A DNA stretch of 64,000 bases from CAWKOH01 sp963851245 (GTDB lineage Bacteria > Actinomycetota > Acidimicrobiia > Acidimicrobiales > Palsa-688): the NCBI GenBank assembly GCA_963851245.1, contig CAWKOH010000003.1, forward strand, positions 629,057 through 693,056. The letters are read 5' to 3'. Below the pieces are notes generated by a model. It made no database searches. It was not told the origin of the DNA and worked only from the letters and a program-made list of their open reading frames with translations. The position numbers and the translations under genes were made by a program. Shown in pieces: positions 25,652-36,803 of this stretch (the first letter of the stretch is position 1; each line of letters begins with the position of its first letter).

Positions 25652-26293
25652 ATGGCGATCGACTGGACAGCCGTGGGTGCCGTCACCACAGGAGTTGCCG
25701 CCCTCGCAACCGCCGGGGCGGCAACCTTCACCGCTCGCATGGCCGGCCGGACGAGCGAGATGGCCGAAGCCACCCGGGACATGGCCGCCGCCACGAAGCT
25801 CGATGCCGACGCGGGTATGGATCTGGTCAACGAAACCCAGCAGGACCGGGCCATGGCGGTCCGGCCGGTGTTGGTCATCTCGGGTCTGGAGGTGGACCCG
25901 CAGGGATGGGTCGGAGATTCCTTCACCATCAGGAACATCGGCAACGGGCCGGCCCTGGACTGCACCGGGGTGTTCCTCCGCCACCCGAAGACCGGCGACC
26001 AGTGGTCCGTCAGTCTGCCGATGGCCGTGGCCGCCGGGGACACCATCGTCGCCAAACTCGAACCGCGCGGACGCTCCGCCCCGATGCAACTGCTGGAGGT
26101 CGAGGCGTCCGATGACGGTGTGAAGGAAGTAGCCGCCGGCGCCCTGTTCTGCCAGGACGTCCTGGCTCGGCGACACCGCTTCTTCGCCCGTCTCAGCCGC
26201 AAGGGATCGGTCGAGATCGCCGGGACGTCGAGCTGGCACTCCTGGGACCGGGAGGCTCCCGCCTGGGTCCGTTCCGGCCTTTGGTCTGACTAG
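25652..26293 (+). CDS. uncharacterised protein with N-terminal hydrophobic segment
   Basis: A 213-residue protein. Residues 4-30 (DWTAVGAVTTGVAALATAGA) form a weakly hydrophobic, alanine-rich helix, followed by a polar helical stretch up to about residue 65 (MAEATRDMAAATKLDADAGM). From about residue 68 a beta-rich domain begins (VRPVLVISGLEVDP, SFTIRNIGNGPALDCTGVFL), which resembles small Ig-like/CARDB-type domains with the phrase (I/V)xNxGxGPA. This layout is common in uncharacterised bacterial proteins with a short membrane anchor. Function unknown. A stem-loop follows the stop. Confidence 0.7.
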   Translation: MAIDWTAVGAVTTGVAALATAGAATFTARMAGRTSEMAEATRDMAAATKLDADAGMDLVNETQQDRAMAVRPVLVISGLEVDPQGWVGDSFTIRNIGNGPALDCTGVFLRHPKTGDQWSVSLPMAVAAGDTIVAKLEPRGRSAPMQLLEVEASDDGVKEVAAGALFCQDVLARRHRFFARLSRKGSVEIAGTSSWHSWDREAPAWVRSGLWSD

Positions 26294-26307
26294 GGGAATA
26301 GCAGCCT

Positions 26308-26326
26308 GCCCGTCGGGACGACGGGC
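26308..26326. terminator. short hairpin after the 213-residue gene
   Basis: GCCCGTCG and CGACGGGC form a perfect 8-bp stem with a GGA loop 15 bp after the stop codon. There is no T tract, so termination is only probable. Confidence 0.45.
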
Positions 26327-26460
26327 GTCGGTCCAGGGCCTCGCTTATGCTCCACCTAGCACAGGGGACAGTGAGATCGGAGTAAGGAGCCTGCAATGAT
26401 CGCGGATCGAAGCGACCTTCCTGCAGTACTACAGCCTGAGCGCCGGTCGTCGTCGCTACG

Positions 26461-27669
26461 GTGCGGCCAACCTCCGGCCGGGCGCGGTTGAATCCGGCGT
26501 CGACCGCCAGGCTTGTCCGCCTGGACGGCCTACGCGGCATAGCTGTGCTCTGCGTGCTCCTCTTCCACGCCGGCCCTTTTCTGATTCCGTCCCTTGATCC
26601 GAACCTGCTGCCGGGAGGCTTCCTCGGCGTCGACCTCTTTTTTGTGCTCAGCGGGTTCCTTATGACGAACATCTTGCTGGGACACCGGCAGAGCTACGGC
26701 CGCTTCTACGTTCGCCGGTTGGCCCGGGTCTTCCCGGCTCTTTACGTGTTCCTCGCCGCTCAGATCCTCTACTGGTGGGCTATCGGAGGCGGCTTCCTTC
26801 GGTCCCTGAGCCCCTACGCCCTGATCGCCTCCGGCATGAGCAACTGGGGCTCAGCCTTCGGCGTGAACCTTCCTTTCAGCCTGGGACAGACCTGGAGCCT
26901 GGGAGTCGAGGAGCAGCTGTACCTGCTTTGGCCGCTCGTCCTAATCCTCGTCGGTAGGCGTGATCCCCGCCGCTTGAAGCGCATCTGCCTCGCGGGAATC
27001 GCCGGCTCGATGGTCATCAAGGTTCTGCTCCTCCATGCTGGGGTCTCGACGCCCGACATCTACGCTCAGACCGAGTCACGCCTCGATGACTTCCTCGTCG
27101 GTGCCCTGGTCGCCACCGTCTGGCACACCGACACCCGGCCCATCCCCCATCTTCGACCACTCACGGCCCTGGCAGCCGGGTTCCTCGTGTTCGGGCTCGC
27201 GGTGGCCCACCCCTTTACCTCCAGATGGCTGTACGAGGGAGGCTTCACCCTCGTCGCGGTGAGCGCCGGCGTCCTCTTGTATGCCTGCCTCCACCAGGGC
27301 GCCGGAACCGCCATCACCGCGACACCGTTCCTACGGGCTACCGGCCGCTACTCGTACAGCATCTACCTTTGGCATCCCCTGGTGTTCCTTGCTGTGTCCA
27401 GGTCCATACCGCACGCCACCGCTGCCAGGGTGGTGGCCGCGGCGGCGCTCCTTGTCACCATCTCCGTGCTGTCGACCCGTCTCGTCGAAGAGCCGCTACG
27501 CCGGGTCGCCGCCCGCATCCCGGGACTGGGCATCCGGGCGAAGACTTCCGGGCTACCGCTCGTGCGACTGAGCCCCGGTTCAGCCAGCCCGGAAGGGCAA
27601 GGCGAGAGGAGTTCACCGGGGCGCACACCGCCTGCCATCGCGGCCGCCCCGGAATCACTGTTGGCCTGA
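26461..27669 (+). CDS. acyltransferase 3 family membrane protein (OafA/YrhL-like)
   Basis: A 402-residue polytopic membrane protein of acyltransferase family 3, which O-acylates cell-surface sugars, peptidoglycan or lipids. RLDGLRGIAVLCVLLFHAG opens the family with the conserved R and the catalytic-type histidine; LGVDLFFVLSGFLMT, FYVRRLARVFPALY, GQTWSLGVEEQLYLLWPL and RYSYSIYLWHPLVFL follow in the correct order. About ten transmembrane helices are visible. There is no SGNH domain, and the C-terminus is a short polar tail. Start GTG at 26461. It has no operon partner, so the acceptor is unknown. Confidence 0.93.
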   Translation: MRPTSGRARLNPASTARLVRLDGLRGIAVLCVLLFHAGPFLIPSLDPNLLPGGFLGVDLFFVLSGFLMTNILLGHRQSYGRFYVRRLARVFPALYVFLAAQILYWWAIGGGFLRSLSPYALIASGMSNWGSAFGVNLPFSLGQTWSLGVEEQLYLLWPLVLILVGRRDPRRLKRICLAGIAGSMVIKVLLLHAGVSTPDIYAQTESRLDDFLVGALVATVWHTDTRPIPHLRPLTALAAGFLVFGLAVAHPFTSRWLYEGGFTLVAVSAGVLLYACLHQGAGTAITATPFLRATGRYSYSIYLWHPLVFLAVSRSIPHATAARVVAAAALLVTISVLSTRLVEEPLRRVAARIPGLGIRAKTSGLPLVRLSPGSASPEGQGERSSPGRTPPAIAAAPESLLA

Positions 27670-27704
27670 ACTGGAAACGTCCAATTTGCTGCTGTTGCTA
27701 GCGG

Positions 27705-27778
27705 TGGGCGCTAGAGGACTCGAACCTCCGACCTCAGCCGTGTGAAGGCTGCGCTCTAACCAACTGAGCCAAGCGCCC
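27705..27778 (-). tRNA. tRNA-Val (CAC)
   Basis: On the minus strand: acceptor GGGCGCT with AGCGCCC, D arm GCTCAGTTGGTTAGAGC, anticodon stem CAGCC/GGCTG with loop TTCACAC (anticodon CAC, valine), T arm GGAGGTTCGAGTCCTC. The discriminator is A. The genome carries ACCG rather than ACCA, so the terminal A would be added enzymatically. Confidence 0.95.
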
Positions 27779-27940
27779 GACAGGAACTCTGCAGCGTAGC
27801 GGCCGGGCCGCTCCCCCGCCACAACACGAAATGACAACTCGAGGCGTGGTCGCGTCCGCCTATGCTGGGTGGTCGCAGCTAGGGCCAGCGTCGTCCCTTC
27901 GTGCGTGGACCAGCTTGGACAGATCCTCGGAAGGACGCAG

Positions 27941-30900
27941 ATGGCTTCACCGACGCCAGTCGGCTTGTATCAACCCCAGTTCGAACATGACGCCTGCGGC
28001 GTCTCGTTCGTGGTGGATATGCACGGCCGTCGGAGCCACGACCTGGTCCAGATGGGCCTCGACAGCCTGTGCCACCTGGAGCACCGAGGAGCATCCGGTG
28101 CCGAAGTCAACACCGGAGACGGCGCGGGCATCCTTCTTCAGGTGCCCGACCGGTTCTACCGGGCCGTGGTTGGGTTCGAACTACCGGAGGCGGGGGCCTA
28201 TGCGACCGGCATCGGGTTCCTGCCGACTGGGGCCCAGGATGCTGCCAGGGCCCGCCGTGCCATCGAGAAGCTGGCCGCTTCCGAGGATCTGGCGGTGCTG
28301 GGATGGCGCCATCTGCCGGTCGACCCGTCGCCGATCGGCGGCATAGCCCGGTCGGCCATGCCCGACTTCCATCAGATCTTCATGGCCGGCCGGCCCGACC
28401 GCGATGCCATCCTGGGCATGGCCCTCGAGCGCCGGGCCTTCATCCTGCGCAAGCGTATTGAGCATGAGGTCGAGGGGGTCTACTTCCCATCGTTGTCATC
28501 GCGGACGGTCGTCTACAAGGGGATGCTCACCGCACCGCAGGTCCGCACCTTTTTCCCAGATCTGAACGACAAGCGGGTCGAGACCGCGCTGGCCCTGGTC
28601 CATTCCCGCTTTTCGACCAACACGTTCCCGAGCTGGCCGTTGGCCCACCCCTATCGCTACATATCCCACAACGGCGAGATCAACACTCTTCAGGGCAACC
28701 GCAACTGGATGCGGGCCCGGGAGGCGCTGCTGCAGAGCGACCTTTTCCCTGGCGCGGTCGAGCGGATCTTCCCGATCGTCACACCCGGCGCCAGCGACTC
28801 GGCCAGCTTCGACGAAGTCCTGGAGCTGCTGCATCTCGGCGGTCGGCCGCTACCGCACGCGGTGCTGATGATGATCCCGGAGGCGTGGGAAAACCACCGG
28901 ACCATGGATCCGGCCCGCAAAGCGTTCTACCAGTTCCATGCCGCCATCATGGAGCCCTGGGACGGCCCCGCTTCGATCGCCTTCACCGACGGGACGGTCA
29001 TAGGCGCGGTACTCGATCGCAACGGGCTGCGACCCTCCCGCTACTGGGTGACCGACGACGGGCTGGTGGTCATGGCCTCCGAGGTCGGCGTCCTCGACAT
29101 CCCGGCTTCGAAGGTGGTGCAGAAGGGGCGGCTGCAGCCCGGCCGGATGTTCCTGGTCGACACGGCCGAGGGGCGTATCGTGGCCGACGAGGAGATCAAG
29201 TCGACGCTTGCCGCCGAGCACCCCTACGGCGACTGGTTGGCCGACCAGCAGATCTACTTCGACGACCTGCAGCCGCGCTTCACCCTGACCCCGCAGCACT
29301 CGTCGACTGTCACCCATCAGCGGCTCTTCGGCTACACCACCGAAGACCTCAAGATTCTCATCGGGCCCATGGCGAAGAACGGCATAGAGCCCCTCGGGAG
29401 CATGGGCACGGATACGCCGATCGCGGTGCTGTCGGACCGGCCGCGGCTCCTGTACGACTACTTCCAGCAACTGTTCGCGCAAGTGACCAACCCGCCGCTC
29501 GACGCCATCCGGGAGGAGCTGGTCACCTCCTTGTCGGGCACCATCGGCCCTGAGCGCAACCTCCTGGCACCGGAATCGGCGAGCTGCAATCAGATCGTCA
29601 TGTCGCAGCCGGTCATCACCAACGAGGACCTGGCCAAGCTCCTGTACGTCAACGAGGACGGCACGCAACCGGGCTGGCGTTCCTTCGCCATTGACGGGCT
29701 GTTCCCGGCTCGCACGGATAATCCGGGCGAGGCCCTCCACAGGGCTCTGGACGGGATCTGCGCCCGGGTGAGCGAAGCCATAGAGGATGGCGCCAAGATC
29801 ATCATTCTCTCGGACCGGCACACTTCCCCCGAGCTGGCGCCCATACCGGCCTTGTTGCTGGTGAGCGCGGTCCATCACCATCTGATCGAGGAGAAGACCA
29901 GGACCCGGGTGGGGCTCGTCGTAGAAACCGGCGAGGCCCGGGAAGTGCATCACATCGCCCTCCTTCTCAGCTACGGGGCGGCCGCCGTCAATCCCTACCT
30001 GGCCTTCGACTCGATCTCGGACCTGATCCAGGACGGTTCCCTCACCGGAATCACGCCGCGCCAGGCGGCCCGGAACTACATCAAGGCGTGCGGCAAGGGC
30101 GTCTTGAAGGTCATGTCGAAGATGGGCATCTCGACCGTGGCCTCCTATACCGGGGCCCAGGTCTTCGAGGCTATCGGGCTGTCGACCGAGACAGTGGAGA
30201 GGTACTTCCGGGGGACCGTCAGCCGCATCGGCGGAATCGGACTGGACGAGATCGCCCGCGAAGTCCTGGCCCGTCACGGCAGGGCCTGGCCCGGCCAACC
30301 CACGGAGCTGGCCCACCGCGACCTCGAAGTCGGTGGCGAGTACCAGTGGCGCCGGGAGGGCGAGTACCACCTCTTCAACCCCACGACGGTCCACAAGCTC
30401 CAGCACTCGACGCGGACCCAGCGCTACGACATCTTCAAGCAGTACACCACCGCGGTCGACGACCAATCGGCCCGCTTGGGGACCCTGCGCGGTCTGTTCC
30501 ATCTGCGCCCGGCTGCCGAAACCGGTCGCCACCCGATTCCCATCGAAGAGGTCGAGCCGGTATCAGAGATCGTAAAGCGGTTCAATACCGGCGCCATGTC
30601 GTACGGCTCCATCTCCGCGGAGGCACACGAGACGCTTGCCATAGCCATGAACCGACTGGGGGGCCGATCGAACACCGGCGAGGGAGGCGAGGACGCCGAC
30701 CGCTACACGCCCGATCCCAACGGCGACCTTCGGCGCAGCGCGATCAAGCAGGTGGCATCCGGTCGTTTCGGTGTCACCAGTGAGTACCTGGTGAATGCCG
30801 ACGACCTCCAGATCAAGATGGCGCAGGGCGCCAAGCCCGGTGAAGGCGGCCAACTCCCGGGTCACAAGGTGTACCCGTGGATCGCCCGGACCCGTCACTC

Positions 30901-32505
30901 GACACCCGGTGTGGGCCTCATCTCCCCTCCTCCCCACCACGACATCTACTCGATCGAAGACCTCGCTCAGCTGATCTACGACCTCAAGAACGCCAACGAC
31001 CGGGCCCGGGTGCACGTGAAGCTGGTGGCCGAGGTCGGCGTCGGCACCGTGGCGGCCGGGGTGAGCAAGGCGCACGCCGACGTAGTCCTCATCTCCGGTC
31101 ACGACGGCGGGACCGGCGCCTCTCCCCTCACGTCGCTGAAGCACGCCGGCGCGCCGTGGGAGCTGGGCCTGGCCGAGACCCAACAGACCCTCATGCTCAA
31201 CCGGCTCCGGGACCGCATCGTCGTGCAGGTAGACGGCCAGCTCAAGACCGGACGCGACGTGGTGATCGCGGCCCTGCTCGGTGCCGAGGAATACGGCTTC
31301 GCGACCGCCCCCCTCGTGGTGAGCGGCTGCATCATGATGCGCGTCTGCCACCTCGACACCTGCCCCGTCGGTATCGCCACCCAGAACCCGGAGCTGCGCA
31401 AACGCTTCACCGGCCGGCCCGAGTTCGTGGTCACGTTCTTCGAGTACGTGGCGGAAGAGGTGCGCGAGCTGTCTGGCCGAGCTCGGCTTCCGATCCCTCG
31501 AAGAGGTCATCGGCCATCCCGAGCTGCTGGACGTCACCGAGGCCATCGGGCACTGGAAGGCCCGCGGCCTGGACCTATCCCCCATCCTGGAAACGCCGTC
31601 CGTAGGCCCCGACGAGCCGCGCCACTGCGTCAGCGCCCAGAACCACGGTTTGGACCGGGCCCTGGACCAGCAGCTGATCGAAGCCTGCCAACCGGCTCTC
31701 CTGGACGCTCGCCCCGTCCAGCTGTCGGTACCTATCCGCAACGTCAACCGCACGGTCGGTACCCTCCTCGGCGCCGAGATCACCCGTCGGTATGGAGGAG
31801 AGGGGCTGTCGGAAGGAACGGTTGACATCTCCTTCACCGGTTCGGCCGGCCAGAGCTTCGGGGCCTTCGTGCCCCGCGGCATAACCTTGCGGCTCGACGG
31901 CGACGCCAACGACTACCTGGGGAAAGGCTTATCCGGTGGGCGCCTGATCGTGCGGCCGCCCCGCGACGCGCCCAAATCATTCGTGGCCGAGCAGCAGATA
32001 ATTGCCGGCAACGTGATCCTGTACGGGGCGACCGGTGGCGAAGCGTTCATCCGAGGCGTGGTCGGAGAACGCTTCGCCGTGCGCAACTCCGGGGCGACCG
32101 CCGTGGTCGAAGGCGTGGGAGACCACGGTTGCGAATACATGACGGGCGGACGGGTCGTCGTCCTCGGCCCGACCGGCCGCAACTTCGGAGCGGGAATGTC
32201 GGGCGGCATCGCCTACGTGTGGGATCCGCGCGGGACGTTCGGGGCCAACCTGAACGGCGAGATGGTCGACCTGGAGGACTGCGGCGAGGACGAGGTGCTG
32301 TGGCTGTCGGAGATCCTGGAGCGGCACTCGACTGAGACCGGTTCCGAGGTGGCGGCCCGCATCCTCGGGGCCTGGCCCCGCTCGGCGGCACAGTTCGTGA
32401 AAGTGATGCCGCGCGATTACAAGCGGGTGCTCAGAGGCGGTGCGCGACGCGGAGGCCAGCGGCCTGCCGGTGGAGGACGCCATCATGGCGGCGTCACGTG
32501 GGTAA
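27941..32505 (+). CDS. gltB: glutamate synthase large subunit, two frameshifts as sequenced
   Basis: About 1520 residues: ferredoxin/NADPH-type GOGAT alpha subunit, which transfers the glutamine amide to 2-oxoglutarate. The N-terminal glutaminase nucleophile is Cys19 in HDACGVSF, so an 18-residue propeptide would be removed. The central domain, FMN domain (GGRSNTGEGGEDADRY, ISGHDGGTGASPLTSLKHAG), the 3Fe-4S segment CIMMRVCHLDTCPVGIATQ and the GXGXG beta-helix end follow. A single extra T near 31472 (restores ELLAELGFRSLEEV) and an extra A near 32431 (restores VLEAVRDAEASGLPVEDA) break the frame. The ATG at 27941 has a GGA ribosome site. The TAA at 32503 overlaps gltD. Confidence 0.95.
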
Positions 32506-33962
32506 GCCGACCGGGTTCCTGGAGTTTCGCCGCGAGCTGCCCGGCCGGCGGCCCGTTCCCGTACGCCTGCGGGACTGGAAGGAGGTGTACGAGCCATTCC
32601 AGCCGGACCGGCTGCAGACGCAGGCGAGCCGTTGCATGGACTGCGGCATACCGTTCTGCAACGACGGTTGCCCGCTCGGGAACCTGATTCCCGACTGGAA
32701 CGACATGGTCTACCAAGATCAGTGGCAGGTCGCCATCGAACGCCTGCACGCCACCAACAATTTCCCGGAGTTCACCGGCCGGCTGTGCCCCGCCCCATGC
32801 GAGTCGGCCTGCGTCCTCGGCATCAACTCTGATCCGGTGACCATCAAGCAGGTCGAGGTTTCCATCATCGACCGCGCCTGGGACGAGGGCTGGGTGAAGC
32901 CGCTGCCCCCGAATCGCCCACGGGCATGCGGGTGGCCGTCATCGGCTCCGGCCCGGCGGGGCTGGCCGCCGCTCAGCAACTCACCCGGGCCGGACACACC
33001 GTGACGGTCTACGAACGGGCCGACAAGCCCGGCGGCCTGCTGCGGTACGGCATCCCCGAGTTCAAGATGGAGAAACGGCACCTGGACCGGCGCCTGGCCC
33101 AGATGGAGGCGGAAGGAACCATCTTCGTGTCAGGCACCACCGTCGGTGTTGGGTCCGGTCCCGGAACCCTGGCGGCAGCCGAGGTCCGCGATGCGAACGA
33201 CGCCGTCGTGATCGCGACGGGAGCCACGGTGGGGCGCGAACTTCCGATACCCGGACGGGAGCTGGCCGGTATCCACCAGGCCATGGATTTCCTGCCGCTG
33301 GCCAACCGGGCCGTCGATGCCGAGGATCCGGTGGCCGCCTGCCCACTCACCGCTCGAGGCAAAAACGTCGTCATCATCGGTGGTGGCGACACGGGCGCCG
33401 ACTGCCTGGGGACCGTGCACCGGCAGGGAGCCCGGTCCGTCCATCAGTTCGAGATCATGCCGCGACCGCCGGACGTGCGTGATCCGTCGACACCGTGGCC
33501 GACGTGGCCCTTGATGTTCCGGACCTCGTCGGCACACGAGGAAGGCGGAGAGCGGGTGTTCGCCGTGAACACTCTCGAGTTCCTGGCTGATGACGCCGGC
33601 GGTGTGCGGGCGCTCCGGGCGTGCGAGGTATCGATGTCGGTCGTGGATGGCCGGCCGCGTTCGATCCGGTGGAGGGAACCGAGTTCGAACTGCCCGGCGA
33701 ACTGGTTCTGCTGGCCCTGGGCTTCTCCGGTCCCGAGCCAGAGCTGGCGGCGGCCTTCGGGCTGCCCCTCACCGCGCGTGGCGATATCGGCCGGAGCGCC
33801 ACCTACGAGACCGATGAGCCCGGCGTGTTCGTGTGCGGCGACGCCGGCCGAGGTCAGAGCTTGATCGTGTGGGCCATCGCCGAGGGTCGCAGCGCGGCCA
33901 TGCACGTGGACCAGTTTCTGGCCGGGAGGACCCTCCTGCCGGCGCCTCTCCCGGTCGCGTAG
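32498..33962 (+). CDS. gltD: glutamate synthase small subunit, two frameshifts as sequenced
   Basis: About 488 residues; the FAD/NADPH beta subunit that feeds electrons to GltB. The N-terminal domain holds the cysteine clusters CMDCGIPFCNDGCPLGN and CPAPCESACVLGI for 4Fe-4S centres. MRVAVIGSGPAGLAAAQQL is the FAD Rossmann motif, KNVVIIGGGDTGADCLGT the NADPH motif, and GVFVCGDAGRGQSLIVWAIAEGR the C-terminal FAD contact. One base seems missing near 32910 (restores PPESPTGMRVAVIG) and one near 33656 (restores RFDPVEGTEFELPGEL). The GTG start lies 8 bp inside the end of gltB. Confidence 0.93.
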
Positions 33963-34004
33963 GGGGTGCTGCCGCCGGCCGGCGTGGGCCGGCGGCCGCA
34001 CCCC
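33963..34004 (+). terminator. strong hairpin after gltD
   Basis: GGGGTGC, one mismatch, then GCCGCCGGCC pairs with GGCCGGCGGC, one mismatch, then GCACCCC: 17 bp around a 6-nt loop, beginning just after the gltD stop. There is no T tract, as is common in actinobacterial terminators. Confidence 0.7.
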
Positions 34005-34042
34005 GATCAGGAGTTGCCCACACAGGCGGGTACCCTGGAGGA

Positions 34043-34474
34043 GTGACTTTCGGGCCGGGAGATGACTTCGAGTTCCAGCAAGACGGGCGCGATGTGAACC
34101 CTGAGCTGGATCCCGAAACCGACCCCGAAGCGGCGCCGGAGCAGGAACACGAGTACAACACCGCCCTGCCCCCCAAGATCGAGGCCTGGCGCAAGCGCAG
34201 CGCGGCGGGAGCCATACTGACCGGCTTCGCTCTCGGGTTGCAGGAGGCCCTCGAGACCAAGCGGCAAGAACCCTCGATCATGATCCAGACCTCCGGCGAC
34301 CCCCCCAAGGATCTTCCCGTCGAAGCCGACTTCGAGTACGGGCGGCCGCGCCAGAGCGTGGTGAGCATCCGGCCCTGGCTCCTGGAAGGCACCGGTGGGG
34401 AGCGCGACTCCGGGGGCGCCGGTCCAACTCCCGACGACGGCGAAACCGGATCTGCCCGCGTTGAGCCCGCCTAA
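34043..34474 (+). CDS. conserved small acidic protein of unknown function
   Basis: A 143-residue protein. The GTG at 34043 follows a clear GGAGG site. The first 50 residues are very acidic (DVNPELDPETDPEAAPEQEHE). The middle segment LPPKIEAWRKRSAAGAILTG plus FALGLQEALE looks like a conserved amphipathic/hydrophobic helix pair, and GRPRQSVVSIRPWLLEGT is the only other block with conserved character. The end is low complexity. I recognise the pattern from actinobacterial hypothetical proteins but know no function. The next gene starts inside its 3' end, so the two are translationally coupled. Confidence 0.65.
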   Translation: MTFGPGDDFEFQQDGRDVNPELDPETDPEAAPEQEHEYNTALPPKIEAWRKRSAAGAILTGFALGLQEALETKRQEPSIMIQTSGDPPKDLPVEADFEYGRPRQSVVSIRPWLLEGTGGERDSGGAGPTPDDGETGSARVEPA

Positions 34475-35105
34475 CTCCGAAGAACCCGACCGGGACCGAG
34501 TGTTCGCCGAGGATGCCCAGCGCTTCGAGGACGCCAATGGTCCCGACTTCGACGAGGCCGATCTGAAGCCCTCGGCGATGCGCGGCCCGGAGCCGCTCTA
34601 CGGATATGTGGTGGCCGCCGAACTGCTGGTGGTGGCCATCCTGAACCTGACCGACACCCACGGGCCGGGGGCGCCCGCTCACCCTGACACGGCCCTGGCT
34701 GCAGCCGGCATCCTGGGCGCGGCGGCGGTGGCGGCGGCGATACGGTTCACCCGCCATCGCATGGTCGTGGCCTTCGTCACCATCGCGGCGGCGTTCCTGG
34801 TCAGCGTGCCGAAGATCCCGAACTCGCTCGAGTTGGTGCACGTCATCGCGATAGCGGTCCCCTTCGTGTACGCCTTCATCCTGACGCAACGCCAGAACAA
34901 GGCCCGGGTGGCGGACATCAAGCAAGCCAGGGCGGCGCAATCCTCCTCGGGCGGAGCGCGGGCCGGACGGACAGATGCGGCCGGGCGGGCCGAAGATCAA
35001 GCCAATCGGCGGGACCGGCGCGGCCGGCGGGGAGTGCCCGAGCCGTCGGGACCCAAAGCCAGCAACCGGTACACCCCACCCAAACCGAAACGACCCCACC
35101 GCTAA
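34461..35105 (+). CDS. predicted membrane protein with basic C-terminal tail
   Basis: About 214 residues if the TTG at 34461 is the start; an upstream GTG at 34395 would lengthen it inside the previous gene. After an acidic start, a hydrophobic region from LYGYVVAAELLVVAILNLT to VIAIAVPFVYAFIL contains four probable transmembrane helices. The tail (residues 155 on) is polar and basic, rich in R, A and G, ending SNRYTPPKPKRPHR. No family is recognised. It overlaps the acidic protein before it, so they may work together at the membrane; the acidic/basic pairing is suggestive only. Confidence 0.65.
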   Translation: MSPPNSEEPDRDRVFAEDAQRFEDANGPDFDEADLKPSAMRGPEPLYGYVVAAELLVVAILNLTDTHGPGAPAHPDTALAAAGILGAAAVAAAIRFTRHRMVVAFVTIAAAFLVSVPKIPNSLELVHVIAIAVPFVYAFILTQRQNKARVADIKQARAAQSSSGGARAGRTDAAGRAEDQANRRDRRGRRGVPEPSGPKASNRYTPPKPKRPHR

Positions 35106-35239
35106 GCCGGTAAGCGGCTCCGGGCCCGGGATCAGCCTTCAGATACGCCCAATCTCTCAAGCGCGGGCGCCCTGTCTCCGACTGCGCTAGTAGCGCACCG
35201 CTGGCATCAACATCGGAAAGGGATTTAGAGGGCCATATA

Positions 35240-36803
35240 GTGCAACTAAGTACGGTCAGGCTCGGGCAGACGGGCCGACCGGCGCACCAGGAGCAGACGA
35301 GGCAGGAGCCGCCTTACTGGTACCTGGGGCTCCTGTTGGCCCTCGTGATCCCGGCGACGCTCATCGAGAAATGGTCCGGTTCGCTGTGGATGCCGGGCTT
35401 CGGATTGGGCTTCGCCATCTTGGTCCTGTACGGGTCCCGCTGGCTGCGCGCCCTACTCGACTGCCGCCGCCGTCCTGGCCGTCATCCTGGTCGCCACCCC
35501 GGCTCTGCTGCCCGGGTCGTCGGTGGGCCAATTCTTCACCACCGTCGAGGGAGTCACCGCGCTGGCGGTGGGATACGGCCTGACCGCGCTGGGAATCCGG
35601 GCCTGCCACATCGACCTGTCTCTGCGGCGGCTCCGGGACGCACTACTGCTGTCGGCGCTCGGGCTGGCGGGGGCGGGGTTGACCGCCATGGTCTTCATGG
35701 GCGTACTGGCCGGGCGGGAGCAGCTGACCGGAAGGCGGTTCTCCGACGTCCTGGCCTTCGTGGCGGCAGGCGGGGCGTCCGGCGCCTTCGGGCTGGCCCC
35801 GCTCCTCCTGGTGGCGGGGGCGTGGATCAGCCGGCGTTCCAAATGGGACCTGCATCCGAGCCCCGCCATCTTCAACCCGGCTCGCTGGACCCTCGCCACC
35901 TGGGTCCGGACCGCCGAGACCACCGCGCAGCTGGCGGCCTTCGCCGCTATCGCGGCCCTCCTGATCGGCCGGCCGCCCCACACTCCGGTGTACTACCCCC
36001 TTCTCATCCCGATCGGATGGGTGGCCCTCCGCAGCGGTGTCACGGGCACCGCCATCGGCATCGCCATCGGCACCCTCATAGTGGCCGCCGTCGCCCACTC
36101 GCATGGCTGGGCCGGTACCGATATCGACGGGCTGGAGACCTTCCTGGTCGTGTTCGCCATCGCCGGCCTGTGCTTCGGCGCGGCCCAGACCGAGAGGCAC
36201 GACGCCCTGCACACGCTCGAGCGCAGCCAGCAGGCGCTGTTCCGAAGCGCCACCCAGGACAACCTCACCGGCTTGGCCACTCAGGCCCATCTGGTGGACA
36301 GTGCGCGGGCGGCCCTCGAACGGGCCGGCCAAACCGGGAAGGCCCTCGGAGTCATCTTCGTCGACCTGGACAATTTCAAGGAGTTCAACGACCGCTGGAA
36401 CCAGCACGCCGTAGGCGATCGGGTGCTGGCGGTCATCGGTGACCGGCTCCGGGGGACGCTACGGGCGTCCGACACCGCAGGCCGTTACGGAGGGGACGAG
36501 TTCGTGGTCGTCTGCGAGGACCTTTCGAGCGAGGAGGACCTGTGGGCGATCGGCCGGCGCGTGGAAGCCGCCATCAGGGAGCCCATCCTCATCGGTGGGG
36601 CCCCGTACTCTGTCAGCGCCAGCGTGGGCGTGGAGATGGGCCGGCCAGGCGACACCGCCGCCTCTCTCCTGGCTCGGGCGGACAGCGCCATGTACGAAGA
36701 GAAGCGTCGCCGCCGGGCAGCGGGCCGACCGGGCCGGTTAGCGGACGGCGCCGTCGCCGCCCGGGGAGGAGCTCGGCCGCCGGCCAGCCTGACCCGCCGC
36801 TGA
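35240..36803 (+). CDS. membrane-bound GGDEF diguanylate cyclase, one frameshift
   Basis: About 520 residues. After a short cytosolic start, about eight transmembrane helices (from YWYLGLLLALVIPATLIEKW to about residue 310) form a sensor region of no family I can name. The GGDEF domain follows: DNLTGLATQAHLVDSA, VIFVDLDNFKEFNDRWNQHA, then RASDTAGRYGGDEFVVVCED. The catalytic GGDEF is intact and the RxxD inhibitory site sits five residues before it, so the protein should make c-di-GMP with product inhibition. One extra base near 35460 splits the gene within the second membrane segment (restores LLTAAAVLAVILVATPALLP). The 3' end overlaps the convergent TetR gene by 66 bp. Confidence 0.88.

Noticed and set aside
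25315..26293. A long start for the 213-residue protein extending to 25340
   Set aside because: The extension is low complexity and crosses the large stem-loop; the ATG at 25652 gives a sensible hydrophobic start.
27705..27778. tRNA-Val as an integration site for a mobile element
   Set aside because: No integrase, no direct repeat of the tRNA 3' end and no compositional change were seen on either side.
28850..30532. 560-codon minus-strand open frame inside gltB
   Set aside because: Antisense shadow of a strongly conserved gene; no motifs.
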